Shown piece after piece: positions 23,667-35,383 of a stretch of DNA of 64,000 bases. This DNA comes from Diplosphaera chodatii. Taxonomy: Eukaryota; Chlorophyta; Trebouxiophyceae; Prasiolales; Stichococcaceae. Position numbers and translations under genes: made by a program. The notes beneath the pieces were generated by a model. The model made no database searches. It was not told the origin of the DNA and worked only from the letters and a program-made list of their open reading frames with translations. Position 1 is the first letter of the stretch. Every line of letters begins with the position of its first letter. The stretch covers positions 1,302,001 to 1,366,000 of the forward strand of contig JAALGY010000015.1 of the NCBI GenBank assembly GCA_032358165.1. The letters run 5' to 3'.

Positions 23667-25508
23667 CTATGCACTGGCTGGTCTCCGGTGGTCTGCCACC
23701 CCCCCATCACAGATCAGAACGCTGGGTTGGTGCCCCTGCTTCACCCTCCGGATTTCCGCTGCCAGCCGCTCAGCCATGTTCCTATAAGATAACTCTGTAA
23801 CGCCAGCCACGTGCGGTGTGAGCACAACATTAGGGTGCCGAAACAGTGAGTCGTTGGGGTCCAGGGGTTCCTGCCATGTCACATCCAGCCCCAAGCCGCC
23901 AATAGTGCCATCCTCCAGCCCCTGCAGGAGCAACACGCGATGTGACCTGAATCAAACTGATGCAGCCTGCAATCATGTTAATAGTGCCAAGCCCAGCCAA
24001 CACGCCCACAGGAGAAACATCAGTGTCATGCTGGATGAGTGCTGACCTTTCGGACGGCTTCATAGTCCAGCAGACCGCCGCGTGCGACATTGATGATGCG
24101 GACCCCGGTTTTGCAGCGACGCAGGAACTCGCGGCCCACAATGCCGCGAGTCGCATCGTTTTGCGTGCAGGTGAGCACCACGATGTCTGCGGACGGCAGC
24201 AAGTGATACAGGTCGTCCACGCCGGCGCCGTACTCATCGATGTGACGCTGGTGAGCATCCGCATCTGCATCTGGCGGCGCGGCCCGCGCTCGCACCACCG
24301 TGATGTGCGCATCGAAGGGCTTCAGCCTGCGCGTTGGCGCAGTCATGGTCGGGCATTGGTATGCTCCGTAAGAAGGGTGGCACAGCGAGCCCAAAGCTGC
24401 TCGATAAACGCCGCTGGAGGCGTCACTGCTGCCAGGGCAGGCAGCCTGGAAACCGGAATGGGTTGCAGGCTATGCTCACGGGACTCTCAGATCACCGTGG
24501 TAGCAGCTCCCGCCCAATGCTGCCCAACCCAAATATCAGCACACGCTTGCCAGCCAGTGTCTGGCCCAGAGGCTGGCCAAGCTGGCGGGCTGCCACCGAC
24601 TCGGCCATCTGCGGCGCGCTGCAGGGCATGCGCAACAAGTCCTCAGCCATGCGACATTGAGGTCGACAGAGGCTGCCTTGCCCGCACACTCTGCTCTGGG
24701 GTGAGCAGCAGGCAGACTGCACCTGCGCAGGAGTGCGAGGGTGAGGTAGATGATGTGTTCCGCGCACGAAAGTGCGTTGCCAATGCCAGCACTAGGGATG
24801 TTGGACACCGCCACCCCATGACGTGTGGCCTGCGCGCAGTAGAAGTACTATGAGCAGCATGCGATGCTACTGCTATGTGGTGAAGTCCCAGGGTAGCATG
24901 TAACCATCAAAGGCACGTCAAAGTACTGCTGCACGCGCATTTGTCCAGCAGTCCACGGCAGGGCCGACATGGCCTGCTCAGAGTCGGGTACTGCTGTCCA
25001 CCGCACCGCAGCAATGTCGACGCCCTCCACCCCAACGCCATACTGTATCACCATGCGCAGCTGGTGCGCCACTGATAGTACTGCCTCGTCCAATTTGGCC
25101 ATGAAGGGCACCGCTATGTGTGCATCACCAATATGCTGCGCCACCTCGTCGTCATTGCAGGCCACAATCTGCAGTTTACAACAGGCGGTGTCCAGCTTTG
25201 GGCCTTGGGACAACAACCTCTGCCATGCTGGCTCGGCTGATGTAAGACTTGCAAGCGCAGCAAAATTCGGGCACACCTCGATCCCGGTGTCATCCTTTAG
25301 CGCCTCCTTGGTGAACTGAAAACCATATGGGAAGTGGCGGCGGGTGCAGAACAGCACCTGTAACAGACAAATATATGTCAACTCGCTCTGCGGCAGAGAT
25401 GCTTGGTGCGTCAACATGTTTGGTACATGCTGGGGTCCGACCAAGGTGTGGACGGAAAGTGACCTTGCATCTGTCCAGGGCCTTTCCGCCGGCACCCCTG
25501 ACAGCCAT
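23667..25508 (-). CDS. D-isomer-specific 2-hydroxyacid dehydrogenase
   Basis: An NAD(P)-dependent oxidoreductase of the D-2-hydroxyacid family. It is most like the plant branch of Arabidopsis At1g72190, whose substrate is not established. Exon 1 is MAVRGAGGKALDRCK, spliced to VLFCTRRHFPYGFQFTKEAL. Then: MVIQYGVGVEGVDIAAV (~25,050), AVSNIPSAGIGNALSCAEHI (~24,790), the Rossmann motif KRVLIFGLGSIGRELLPR (~24,520, GxGxxG present), ADIVVLTCTQNDATRGIVG (~24,180), INVARGGLLDYEAV with the catalytic Arg (~24,080), GLGLDVTWQEPLDPND with the Glu (~23,880), and NVVLTPHVAGVTELSYRNMA with the catalytic His (~23,810). All catalytic residues are present. The C-terminus is not recognisably a targeting signal. 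Confidence 0.9.
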
Positions 25509-25591
25509 GTTATGCCGCAGCTCACAGCAGCACTATGCTTGCCACTGTTCAGGGACATGCACCCCGCAGCTTGACCTGCCAGTCCGTCGAC

Positions 25592-26051
25592 TTACGGTCT
25601 GCAAGCACCAAGGATACCCTGACTTGGACAGTTGCGGCAGAACCATGTGCTTCCTGTCGTAATCTGAGGACCAGGCCTTGCAGGCTGGTGCATCGTCGTG
25701 CCACTGGCCTCACCCATGCCAGCGAAATCCTCAAGCTGTATCAAGCCGTCGAGCGCTACTTTCCGGGCTTTGAGTACCTCTTCAACATCCGTCAGTCCCT
25801 GCAACCTCACAGCCGCAGGTCTACACATGGCATACTGCACAGTTGCAGCACCCAACAATGCCGTGCCATGCATGACTCGGGTGTTGCAATAACTTTTCAA
25901 GGCATGCTCAGCACATGCGCACCTTGTTGTCGTGAAACTCCTTCTTGATGTCCCGGATGATAGCGGACCGCTTGACACTTGGAAACCGTGTCGCCGCTTT
26001 CAGAATGTCCCTATACAGCCTCGCCACATTGATGTGCTGAGCCGCCATCAT
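25592..26051 (-). CDS. LYR-motif (Complex1_LYR) small protein
   Basis: LYR proteins are small mitochondrial factors, usually partnering acyl carrier protein, that assist respiratory complex assembly or Fe-S delivery. Exon 1 starts at 26,051 and reads MMAAQHINVARLYRDILKAA, then TRFPSVKRSAIIRDIKKEF and HDNK before a gtgcgc donor. Exon 2 (from ~25,797) reads GLTDVEEVLKARKVALDGLI, then QLEDFAGMG, and continues with a less conserved tail to a stop at 25,592. LYR sits near residue 11, with the basic Arg-Asp-Phe helix following as in the family. I cannot tell which LYRM member it is. The last ~40 residues could be wrong if another intron follows. Confidence 0.75.
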
Positions 26052-26621
26052 GCATGACACTCACTCCTGACACTCGATGCTATTAGGCATGAAATGCCAC
26101 CACACGGACTCACAGCTGCTCATGGGATTGACGACATTAGTCATTCAGGACACAGTACCCAGCATCCTGTATGTTAAGCAAGGATTGGCGACTACGACCG
26201 TGGGAAAGGAACATTGATAGAGTGCAGCTCTTCCAACAGCAATCCGCTGTTGATGAGAATCAGAGAATGCGCATTCTGTGTGCGTTTTCCCAGCACTCGC
26301 TCGCATGCAGATGTGGGACGTAGTGGCTGGTGGTCGGAAGCTGCTAACAGTGCGATGGTTGGTACCTTGATAACGTCGAAGGAGCTCATGCTGCAGTTGC
26401 AGGCCACAGCCCCTGAGCATACATACTCGAGCCTGGAAGGTTTGTACGTACTGCTACCTCCTTTGCCAACGCGCTGCAGCTTTCACCAGTGCCGTCTGTG
26501 CTCCGCGTGCGTCAATAATGATGATCACCGCAGCAGGCATGCTAACTTGACCGACTACAGCAGAACTACCATGAGTCCGCTTTGCCAATGTTGCGATGCC
26601 AACGTGACCTGAGCTGCAGTC
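26052..26621. other. Intergenic upstream of the LYR gene
   Basis: This lies between the LYR gene start and the proteasome gene stop, both on the minus strand. It should contain the LYR promoter. Open frames present have no domain or splice support. Confidence 0.4.
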
Positions 26622-27368
26622 TCAGTCCTCCATGTCGGAGTCAGCAAGCGCAGCCTTGGCGGCATCAGTGGCCTCCTTGACCAGGTCGGCGGGCACACGG
26701 CGGAACTCGTTGCTGCTCTCCTCGCACACCCAGCTGAGCTCCAGCTCGAATGGCTTCTCCTCATCGTGGACGCTGTGCAGGATCTTGGCGACCTCCATGA
26801 CGCCCTGGCGACACGTGAGCTCGCCCAGCTTGAGCCGCTCAATCTCTGTCTTGGCTGCCTGCCGCCCCTTTCCAACCGCTGTGCCAAAGTACCTCAGGCC
26901 TGTGCCGGACGGCTCAATGAGGTATAGCTGCGGCCCCTGCTTATCCACTGCTGCCAGCAGCAGGGCTGTCCCCATGGGTCTCACATACCAATACAACGTG
27001 AACACATGGATGAAGGCGGCTAGCCGATCAGCAAGCACCTGCCCGGGTATCAAGTCCCCATAGAAGCTCTTGTAGTTCTGAGCCTCTGAGATGCTCCTGT
27101 TCACTGCCTGCCTCCCGTCTGCCGCTACACCAGCCACAGCGATGCCGGCGTGTCGGTCCACAGCATAGGTTCGCCTATTTGAGCCCTCGACCAGCATCTT
27201 TGACACGATTGTCTTCTCGACACCCAGCACTACGCCATCTTTGCATTTGATGCCCACAGCGGTTCCGCTGTTGTCCACCGCCTTCTGGGCATACTCTGTC
27301 TGAAAGACCTTGCCGTCCGGCGAGAACGTCGAGACTGAGAGATCATACCCGGTTCCTATGCCCGACAT
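26622..27368 (-). CDS. PAG1: 20S proteasome subunit alpha type-3 (alpha-7, PAG1), intronless
   Basis: One of the seven alpha-ring subunits of the 20S core protease. A single uninterrupted frame of 248 residues matches the usual family length of about 249. It opens MSGIGTGYDLSVSTFSPDGK with the alpha-subunit signature, then VFQTEYAQKAVDNSGTAVGI. It has VDRHAGIAVAGVAADGRQAV, then YLIEPSGTGLRYFGTAVGKG, RQAAKTEIERLKLGELTCR and FELELSWV, ending in the acidic tail ADSDMED common in alpha-7. No intron is present, unlike every other well-supported gene in the window. The start codon is fixed by the conserved N-terminal helix. It is divergent from PETs across a 403-base gap. Confidence 0.96.
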   Translation of the reverse strand: MSGIGTGYDLSVSTFSPDGKVFQTEYAQKAVDNSGTAVGIKCKDGVVLGVEKTIVSKMLVEGSNRRTYAVDRHAGIAVAGVAADGRQAVNRSISEAQNYKSFYGDLIPGQVLADRLAAFIHVFTLYWYVRPMGTALLLAAVDKQGPQLYLIEPSGTGLRYFGTAVGKGRQAAKTEIERLKLGELTCRQGVMEVAKILHSVHDEEKPFELELSWVCEESSNEFRRVPADLVKEATDAAKAALADSDMED

Positions 27369-27771
27369 GTTGCCGACAGCCGTCCTCCTGCGGCTTCAAC
27401 GCAGACCTGTTCGGTGATGTACGCACGTCGCAACAAGCAGCACTAGCCCGCACTTGCCCTTGAGAAAGACCTCGAAGTCTAGCAGGCAACGCAATGTGGT
27501 GGCAGCCACTGCGCAGCGCAGGCTACTGACACAAGCGCTACTCAGCCGCCCCACGGCTCAAGACGTCAAGAGTGAGAAGGTGCTGTGCGCCTGTGCCTCG
27601 CCCTGCCAGCCTTTGCACAGGCCTGATAGGAGAGGTTGATGCCCGATGGAGCCTGAAGGCAGCAGGCTGGCAGTTCCACCCTTTTGCGGGGCAGCCCTGC
27701 AGTGATCTGCTTGTGGATTTTTGCGCAAGACTTGGTGCAAGTTGCTGACTGGCGGTGCAGCATAACTCAAC
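27369..27771. promoter_or_regulatory. Shared upstream region of PAG1 and PETs
   Basis: A 403-base divergent gap likely to carry both promoters. No distinct motif was identified; a first noncoding or transit-peptide exon of PETs could lie here. Confidence 0.4.
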
Positions 27772-30700
27772 ATGGCGCAACAGATGGTGGGCTGCTTGCC
27801 GCAGGTGCGTGCGCATGTCCACAGCGATGTCAGATGCATGCTGCATGCATGGTGTGCTGCAGCTCATGCACCCTTTGCATGTCTGCAGACGGGCGCTGCG
27901 GCCGGTGCAGCCTGCAGACCGCCGCTCATCAGGTATGTGTATAGTCGATTGCAGTGTGTGTGGGTGCTGCTTGATCAGGCGCATGCTGATCGTAGCCCGA
28001 CTTTCTACACCGGTCAGCACTCATGGTGCAGGCACGCACGTCCAACGCCCGCGAGGCACCTCGGCCTGCAGCGTCGAAGTCAAATTGCACGGCAGCTCAG
28101 TCTGCGGGTGGCAGCGGCGGATGTCGAAGTGACGGAGACCGTGGACGCACCAGAGGCCACACCCGGTTCCGACACGCCGCCAGGGGCTGAGGTCAGCAGC
28201 GCAGCCAGCAATGGCCAGCGCGGCCGAGGCGGTGGCCGCGGCGGTGGCCGAGGAGCCGGTGGTCGCGGCGGCAGAGGGCCCCGACCCGAGCCCACCGTAA
28301 AGCCCGAGGACATCGTGGTGGATGCCGAGTTCACAGGCACTGTGGTATGTCCCCACCAGCTCTGGCTCTTCTTCCAAATTCTTCGTGCAGTTCACACCCG
28401 TTGCTGCTGTCGTGTTGCGTGCGATTCCGTTTCAGGAGGTGCTGTTCGCACGTCTGCATTGCAATGGTAGCGTTGCAAGCTGGCGCCGTCAGCTCGGCTG
28501 CAGTTCCTCGGGCTGGAGTGTTGGTCCACAGCATGCCATTATTGTCATTCCTACATCCTGCTTCACACTATTCTCTTTACGCACGCAGAGAAGCGTACAG
28601 GCATACGGAGCCTTTGTGGACTTTGGCGGTGCCTCGCATGGCCTGGTCCACATCTCCCAGATATCGGTAAGCATGCTACTTCTTTCCTGCAGCACGTCGT
28701 GTGTCCTGCAGCCAGACGTGTGCACGCCGCTCATCCGTTGGAGGCGAGCCTCGTAGCCCTCAGGTTATTCAGGCCAACCGCCACGATCCTGGTGCATGCA
28801 GGACAACTACACAGACAATGTCAGCGACGCCGTCAAGCCGGGCGAGAAGGTCAATGTGCGCGTGCTGAGCGTGACGGACGGGAAGGTGGCGCTGTCCATG
28901 AAGAGCAAGCAGTCGGTGGAGCAGGTCCGCAAGGCCCGCGTCGAGGGGGCCGAGGGCCTCGACCCCGAGGGCGGCGATGCTGGGGGGCGGGCGCGCCGCC
29001 AGGGCAAGGTCGCCACCAGCGCAGGTGGGCACGCGGTGCCTGCATGCTGCACGCACCATCAGAGCGGGCCAGTGAGTGGAGTGATGCGCCTCGCAAGCTC
29101 AGCATGACAGCACGGCTGATGCACCTGTTGCGTGGTGCTGCACAGGCGGCAGCCGTGCAGAGGGCGGCCGGGGAGGCGGCCGGGGCGCCGGCGGCGGTGG
29201 TGGCCGCGGCGGCCGGCCCGCCAAGCCGGCGCCCAAGGTCAAGGTGGGCGAGATGGTGAAGGCCAAGGTGCAGCGGACGACGCCCTACGGCGCGTTCCTG
29301 GACCTGCAGGACGGCACCTCCGCGCTGCTGCACGTCAGCCAGATGGCCAACCCGGAGGGCCTGTCCGACCTGCAGCCCCGCGCCCTGCTGTCCGAGGGCC
29401 AGGAGCTGGAGGTGCGGCGTGGTGCCTTCATGCTTACTCAACCCTGTGTACATGGTATCTCCAGGCTGCTGCTGCAACGCCCTTCTGCACATCACATTTC
29501 AATAGCTGTTCTCAGAACGTGGACAGATGTACCTGGATGAGCATTCGACTGCCACAACGGTTCGTAATTTACATGTTGAGCGGTGGGGTCACAGCGTCGC
29601 GGGTGGTTGCCGCAGGTGCGCGTCACTCTGGTGAAGGACGGCAAGATTGACGTGACGCAGCTGTCCAAGGAGGACGAGGAGGCCGAGGAAGCGGCCAAGG
29701 GCGGCGTGGGGACCATGTCGCAGGCCACCGCCGACGCCGGCAACATGTTCCAGTTTGCTTTTGCGCGCGCCGGCGTCAGCAGCACCACCTTCGAGACTGA
29801 CGTAAGCTGAACTTTCATAATCCAAGCACAAAGCTAGGCTGATTGCACACTGATCAGAGCTGCCTGGCACCCTGCAAAGTGCTATCGTAACATTCAGCAT
29901 GTGGCTGTCAGCATGACCGGCTGCAGATGAAGTCCCGATCCAACATGACGCATTTCCTCCCTTGACGCAGTCGGAGCGCACCCAGCGGGAGGCAGCCGAG
30001 GAGGAGCAGAAGGCAGCCAGCAAGCAGAAGGCGCCACAGCAGCAGCCTGAGGCTGCGCCCGCTGCAGAGGCGGACCCAGAGCCAGAGCCCATGCCCACGC
30101 CAGACCCGATCGAGCCAGTGGACAACGCCAGCAACGACGAGCCTCAGGCAGCAGCAGACGACTCGGCAGCCGACACACCAGCGGACTCGGCCACTGAGGC
30201 CGCATCTGGCCTTGCCAGCAGCGCTGCAGAGGCTGCAGAGTCAGCCAGCGAGACGGTCACAGAGGCAGCCAAGGACCCAGTGCAAGCAGCACAGTCTGCC
30301 GCCGACACCGCAGGACAGTCAGCAGAGTCAGCCAGCGAGACGGTCACGGAGGCAGCCAAGGACCCAGTGCAAGCAGCACAGTCTGCTGCAGACACCGCAG
30401 GACAGTCAGCAGTGTCAGCCAGTGAGACTGTCACGGAGGCGGCACAGGACCCAATGCAGGCTGTTGACTCTGTTGCGGGCCCTGCAGGGGAGGCAGCAGA
30501 GTCAGCCATCGAGTCGGTCACGGAGGCAGCCAAGGACCCGGTCAATGCCATTCAGTCTGCAGCGGCCGCTGCAAGAGGGACAGCAGAGTCAGCCATTGAG
30601 ACAGTGACTGAGGCGGCCAAGGCCCCGGTGCAGGCCGTTGAGTCCGCCGCTGCCAGCGCACGGGAGGCAGTGGCCAACGCTGTGCCAGAGCCCATTGCCA

Positions 30701-33005
30701 GCATTGCACAGGCCACGGCAGGCACCGTCCGCGATGAGGACAGCGGCGCGGGCGCCAGCGAGCAGCAGCTGGCTGCAGAGGGCGAGGGCAGCGATGTGCA
30801 GCCAGACGGCGTAGAGGGCAGCGAGGTTGAGGAGGCCCCGGCTCAGGAGGCGGCGCCCGAAGTGGACACGCAGCCCGGCGGCGGCGGCGCCAGCGAGCGG
30901 CAGCTCGCTGCCGAGGGCGAGGGCGGCGATGTGCAGCCGGACGGCGTGAAGGGCAGCGAGGTTGGGGAGGCCCCGGCTCAGGAGGCGGCGCCCGAAGTGG
31001 ACACTCAGCCAGGCGGCGGCGGTGCCAGCGAGCGGCAGCTGGCTGTGGAGGGTGAGGGCGGCGATGTGCAGCCAGACGGCGTGAAGGGCAGCGAGGTTGG
31101 GGAGGGTACCGCAGAGCAGGCGGCGCCTGACGTGGACATGCAGCCTGGCGGCGGCGGCGCCAGCGAGCGGCAGCTGGCTGCGGAGGGTGAGGGTGGCGAT
31201 GTGCAGTCAGACGGCGTGAGGACCAGTGAAGTGGACGACGCCCCGGCGGAGCAGCCAGCCCCAGAGGTGGATCTGCAGCCGGGCGGCAGCGGTGCCAGCG
31301 AGCAGCAGCTGGCTGCAAGCGGCGAGGGTGGCGATGTGCAGGCCGATGGTGTCAGGGCAGAGGAGGTGGCCGCCGCAGACGGTGCGACTGCCAGCCAGCT
31401 GGATGCCGCTGGCGAGGTGCGAACAGGCTGTGATTCCGTTGCACTACATTAGACACCCACCTTCACAGCCTGACATCTGGATCTGCTGAGCAGCTTGCAG
31501 TGAGTGCTGCACTCAACGCAGACCTGTGTCTGCCTGCAAGCTTTTCGATGTTACAAGGGATGTGCCTGCAGGACAACGTGCGGGCTGATGGCGTGAAGGA
31601 GTCGGAGGTCCAGGCCGCAGCTGAGCCTGCAGCAGCAATGGCAGAGCCAAAGGCAGCTGCTGGCGTGTCCGCCAAGGTGGTCCAGGAGCTGCGCGAGAAA
31701 AGCGGCGCCGGTATGATGGACTGCAAGAAGGCGCTCACTGAGGCGAGCGGAGACTTTGACAAGGTGTGCTACCTGACTGAGGGATACAAAATCTGCTTGC
31801 AGCTGCTCAACCTCAATCATGCAAGCGCACATGAATGGGTGATAATGGATCGAGAATGACTTATGTCACACACAAGTGCACGCAATTTGATGCATTGCTG
31901 CCAGCTGCTGAGTAGGATGTGTCCGTGCGTTAGAGCGTGTGCTGGCATGGTGTTGCAGGCTCTTGAGGCACTGCGGGTGAAGGGCCTGGCCCAGGCTGGC
32001 AAGAAGGCTGGCCGCATCGCCACTGAGGGCCTGATCGCCCAGTACATCCACGCCGGCGCCAGGTGAGGATTGCCATGGCCCAGCATGCCCGCATCAAGCA
32101 TGAGCAGGTTGTCGTGAACGCAGTGATCCTGAGCAGCCTGTGCTGCTGATCTGACTGTTCAGTACGGCTCATCTGTGTGTGTGCTGCAAGCGCAGGCTGG
32201 GCGTTCTGGTGGAGGTGAACTGCGAGACGGACTTTGTGGCCCGCGGCGAGCAGTTCAAGGAGCTTGTGTCCAACATCGCCATGCAGGTGTGTCCACAGAG
32301 TGAACACCACATATGACAGTATCAGCATCCTGCATACATCAGCCCCCCAACCTGCTGCCTGCCCTTTTTCCAACCGCATGTCAGTTGTGCACTGCTGCCT
32401 TTGTGCCAAGTCCCTGCACACGTGGCGCAGATTGCTGCATCGCCGGAGGCGAGCTACGTGTCGATCGAGGAGGTGCCAAAGGAGTTTGTGGACTCGGAGA
32501 CGTCAATCGAGATGCAGAAGGACGACATCCTGGCCAAGCCCGAGAACATCCGGTGCGCCCGTGTGTCTGTGCACCTGCGCCACCCGAGCCCGCCACGAGA
32601 CCTGTTGGCCTGCTGATCGTCTCTTTTCTCTGGAATATAATATCTATGGTGTCCCTTGACTTGCATGCAGCTGATCTGTGCAGTGCTGTCTGTGCAGCGG
32701 CAAGATAGTGGAGGGGCGAGTCCAGAAGACTATTGCACGCGGTGCACTGCTGGAACAGCCATACATCCGCGACACAGCCAAGGTAGATATTGAGCAGAAG
32801 CCTGGGTGTATGCACGTTGGCTTCCTTGCATGCTGCAATGACCAAGTCGCTCGATGAATGACACAACATCGTCTGCATCTGGCACAGAGTGTGGGCGATG
32901 TAGTGAAGGAGGCCACTGCTGCCCTTGGCGAGAAGATCAATGTCCGCCGCTTTGAGCGGTGCGCTGGCCACTTATTGCATAATTACATGCCTGCCCGGCA
33001 GCACA

Positions 33006-33043
<38 letters not shown>

Positions 33044-34991
33044 CTGCACCCTCAGCATCCATATGAGTTGCTGCTGCATTGTGTTTGAGCACCATGTCTG
33101 CCAGGTACTGCCTGACTTTCGATCTCTTGATACGCACAGGTTTGTGCTGGGCGAGGGTATTGTAAAGAAGGAGGCGGACCTGGCGGCTGAGGTGGAGGAG
33201 CAGACGAAGAGCTTCGAGAAGAAGGCCGCCGAGAAGGCTGCTGCCTCAGTCGATGCTCCTGCTGCCGAGGTCGCGGCTGAGGCAGCCGACGCAGCCAGCA
33301 AGCCGGCTGTGCAGGTGAGACTGCCAGCCCTCAATTAATGTGTTTGACCAGGCACAAACTGTGGCTGCTCCCTTGCATAGCGTGAGGTCAGGCAGCGCCC
33401 TCAGGTCAATAGGTCAGCAGTGCCCGTACCACAGCAGCATCATTGTGGTTGACATGCTCGTGACAGCAGCGTGGTGTGAACAGGTCTCAGCAAAAATGGT
33501 GAAGGAGCTGCGGGAGAAGTCTGGCGCAGGCATGATGGACTGCAAGAAGGCAATGGCCGAGACAGGTGCTGAAGCAGGTCGAATGGGCACAAGTCCTGGC
33601 CTCTGCTTTTGTTTGTGGCATTGCGTGCACAGTCTTGATGCATTGAAAATGCCCCTGCAGGCGGTGACATGAAGGCTGCGGAGGACTTCCTGCGCAAGAA
33701 GGGGCTGTCGTCCGCCGGCAAGAAGGCCGGCCGCACCGCCGCCGACGGCGCCATCGGCGCCTACATCCACCACGGCTCTCAGTGCGTCATGTTTGTGCTG
33801 CAGTATTGCAGGCGGATAGCCTTGATACAAGTCGCAAGCCGGAATGTGTGCTTGCGAGTGCCACCCGCACTGGGACGGGATGATCTGGGACTATAAGACT
33901 GGCAACTCCAGCCTCAGGGAGCGTCCATGGTTTGACCCGTGCAGAGCATTGCTGTAGGCTGGGTGTGGTGGTGGAGGTGAACTGCGAGACGGACTTTGTG
34001 GCCCGGGGCGACACCTTCAAGGAGCTCGTCAGCGACCTCGCCATGCAGGTGCGATGCGAGTGGTTGGCAAAACCGATTCAGCACATGGTCAACGACATGT
34101 AGCACACAGCACTGCACCAGGATGGTGCATCTGTACCGTGATATGCAGCATCTGGATCACTGCTGATGGTGAACCGGAAACTGAGAGCTCTGGGCTGTGT
34201 CGCAGGTTGCAGCGTCCCAGTCAGTGACAGTGGTCGCCACAGAGGACGTGGATCAGGAGATGCTGGAGCGCGAGCGCCAGATCGAGCTGCAGAAGGAGGA
34301 CCTGCAGTCCAAGCCCGAGAACATCCGGTGAGTCGGCTCGCCAGCTGCCGTGCCACATGTGAGCTGTCGCCGCTGCCTTGCCGTCGCCCAAAGTTGCCTG
34401 TCTAGCACAGCCACAGAAACAGCGGCTGTGAGCAGCACCTGCTCAAAGCCAGCTGCTGTCACCAACTCGAAGCTTTGGCATCATGCTTGCACCAGGGAGA
34501 AGATAGTAGAGGGCCGCATTGCCAAAATTGCCAAAGAAGTTGCACTGCTGGTGAGTCCACAAGTCGTCTTGATGGCATTTGTATGTGCATAGCCTCGTCT
34601 GCCCTCTTGCTGCCATGTTACTGGTAGCTGGTGGGCGAATGGGCTGTTGAAGTCGCTTCCTGCACACCTTGCAAAGTGTGAGTGTGCCAAACTGTGGATG
34701 TTCAGGAGCAACCCTTCATCAAGGACAACAGCCGCACAGTGGGCGATGTCATCAAGTCCACAATTGCCACCATCGGCGAGAACATCCAGGTGTCGTGCAT
34801 CGGTCGCTTGTCGGGTTCCGCAACATCTTGCATTCTCGTTGCACCCCTGAGTGCAATGGCGTCAATTGCACATGTGCATCTCTTATGCACCACAGGTCCG
34901 CCGTTTCGCGCGGTTCACATTGGGTGAGGGCCTCGAGAAGAAGAGCAACGATTTTGCGGCGGAGGTTGCTCAGCAAACAGGACGCGCCTAG
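27772..34991 (+). CDS. PETs: Chloroplast EF-Ts polyprotein PETs: two S1 domains, repeat linker, two EF-Ts
   Basis: In Chlamydomonas the homologue is processed into ribosomal protein PSRP-7 (S1 part) and EF-Ts, the nucleotide-exchange factor of EF-Tu. Here the plastid transit region ends around [10 protein letters not shown] (~28,105). An RG-rich linker ([20 protein letters not shown]) precedes S1 domain 1 (VDAEFTGTV | [20 protein letters not shown]). A second G/R linker precedes S1 domain 2 ([20 protein letters not shown]). A 1.45-kb exon (29,971-31,419) encodes an acidic region and two tandem repeats. EF-Ts 1: [20 protein letters not shown] (~31,678), [20 protein letters not shown] (~32,212), NVRRFER. 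EF-Ts 2: [20 protein letters not shown] (~33,496), [20 protein letters not shown] (~33,975), [17 protein letters not shown]. The stop is at 34,991. The first exon or exons are uncertain because putative introns there are in frame. Confidence 0.92.
30238..30672 (+). repeat. Five tandem 29-residue (87-bp) repeats in PETs
   Basis: Each unit follows [20 protein letters not shown] plus a nine-residue end like AADTAGQSA. Units 1 and 2 are nearly identical at DNA level (30,241 and 30,328). Units 3-5 (starting [52 protein letters not shown]) have diverged. The Ala/Glu/Lys pattern suggests an amphipathic helix like LEA-type repeats. Confidence 0.9.
30751..31425 (+). repeat. Tandem 45-residue (135-bp) acidic repeats in PETs
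   Basis: Four full units of the form [20 protein letters not shown], then [19 protein letters not shown], then TQPGGG lie at 30,751-31,290. A fifth, degraded unit follows. After an intron, [12 protein letters not shown] at ~31,575 looks like part of a sixth. Rich in Gly, Glu, Asp, Pro and Gln, so probably disordered. Confidence 0.9.
33007..33039 (+). repeat. (CTG)11 microsatellite in a PETs intron
   Basis: Eleven perfect CTG units lie in the intron between the exons encoding NVRRFER and [15 protein letters not shown]. Confidence 0.9.
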
Positions 34992-35383
34992 TTGCCCAGC
35001 AGATAGCTGCACCATCTGTGTGCCACATGCCAGTCGAGTTGCTGCATTGATCGTCCAGAACCAAGTGTGCAGCGACATGGGAGACACATTACTTGCAAAA
35101 CAATGTTGAGGTTTTGTACCGACCCTACATTCGCATGTGCAGCGTGCGCACTGTTGAGGGTATCCAGTGGATGGGGTGCTTTATGAGCCCGAGCACTTGC
35201 AGGGCAATTCGCCAGTGCGAAATTCATACAAAATTCATACAAAAACAGCTGCTGTTTTCCTCCAGTCGACGGCTCGTAAACCGAAGGACTGTCGACAGGA
35301 GTGTGCTATGAATTCACCTGATCTGATAGATGGACAACATGAACACCATCTGCTGCGGGCGTCCGAGGGCTGACAAGGCTACT
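34992..35383. other. Convergent 3' flanks of PETs and SnRK2 copy A
   Basis: No gene is supported here. A small tandem repeat of attcataca (aaattcatacaaaattcatac) lies near 35,220-35,241. Confidence 0.45.

Noticed and set aside
30144..30551. A 135-codon repetitive minus-strand frame rich in Ala/Ser/Val
   Set aside because: Antisense shadow of the 29-residue repeats.
30542..31318. A 258-codon open frame on the minus strand, Arg/Pro-rich
   Set aside because: It is the antisense of the 45-residue repeats in PETs. Its own repeats mirror those on the sense strand, and it has no domain.
30238..31425. Regularly spaced repeats suggesting a CRISPR array
   Set aside because: Periods of 87 and 135 bp are exact codon multiples, the spacers are themselves repeated, and the whole region is one open exon of a eukaryotic gene.
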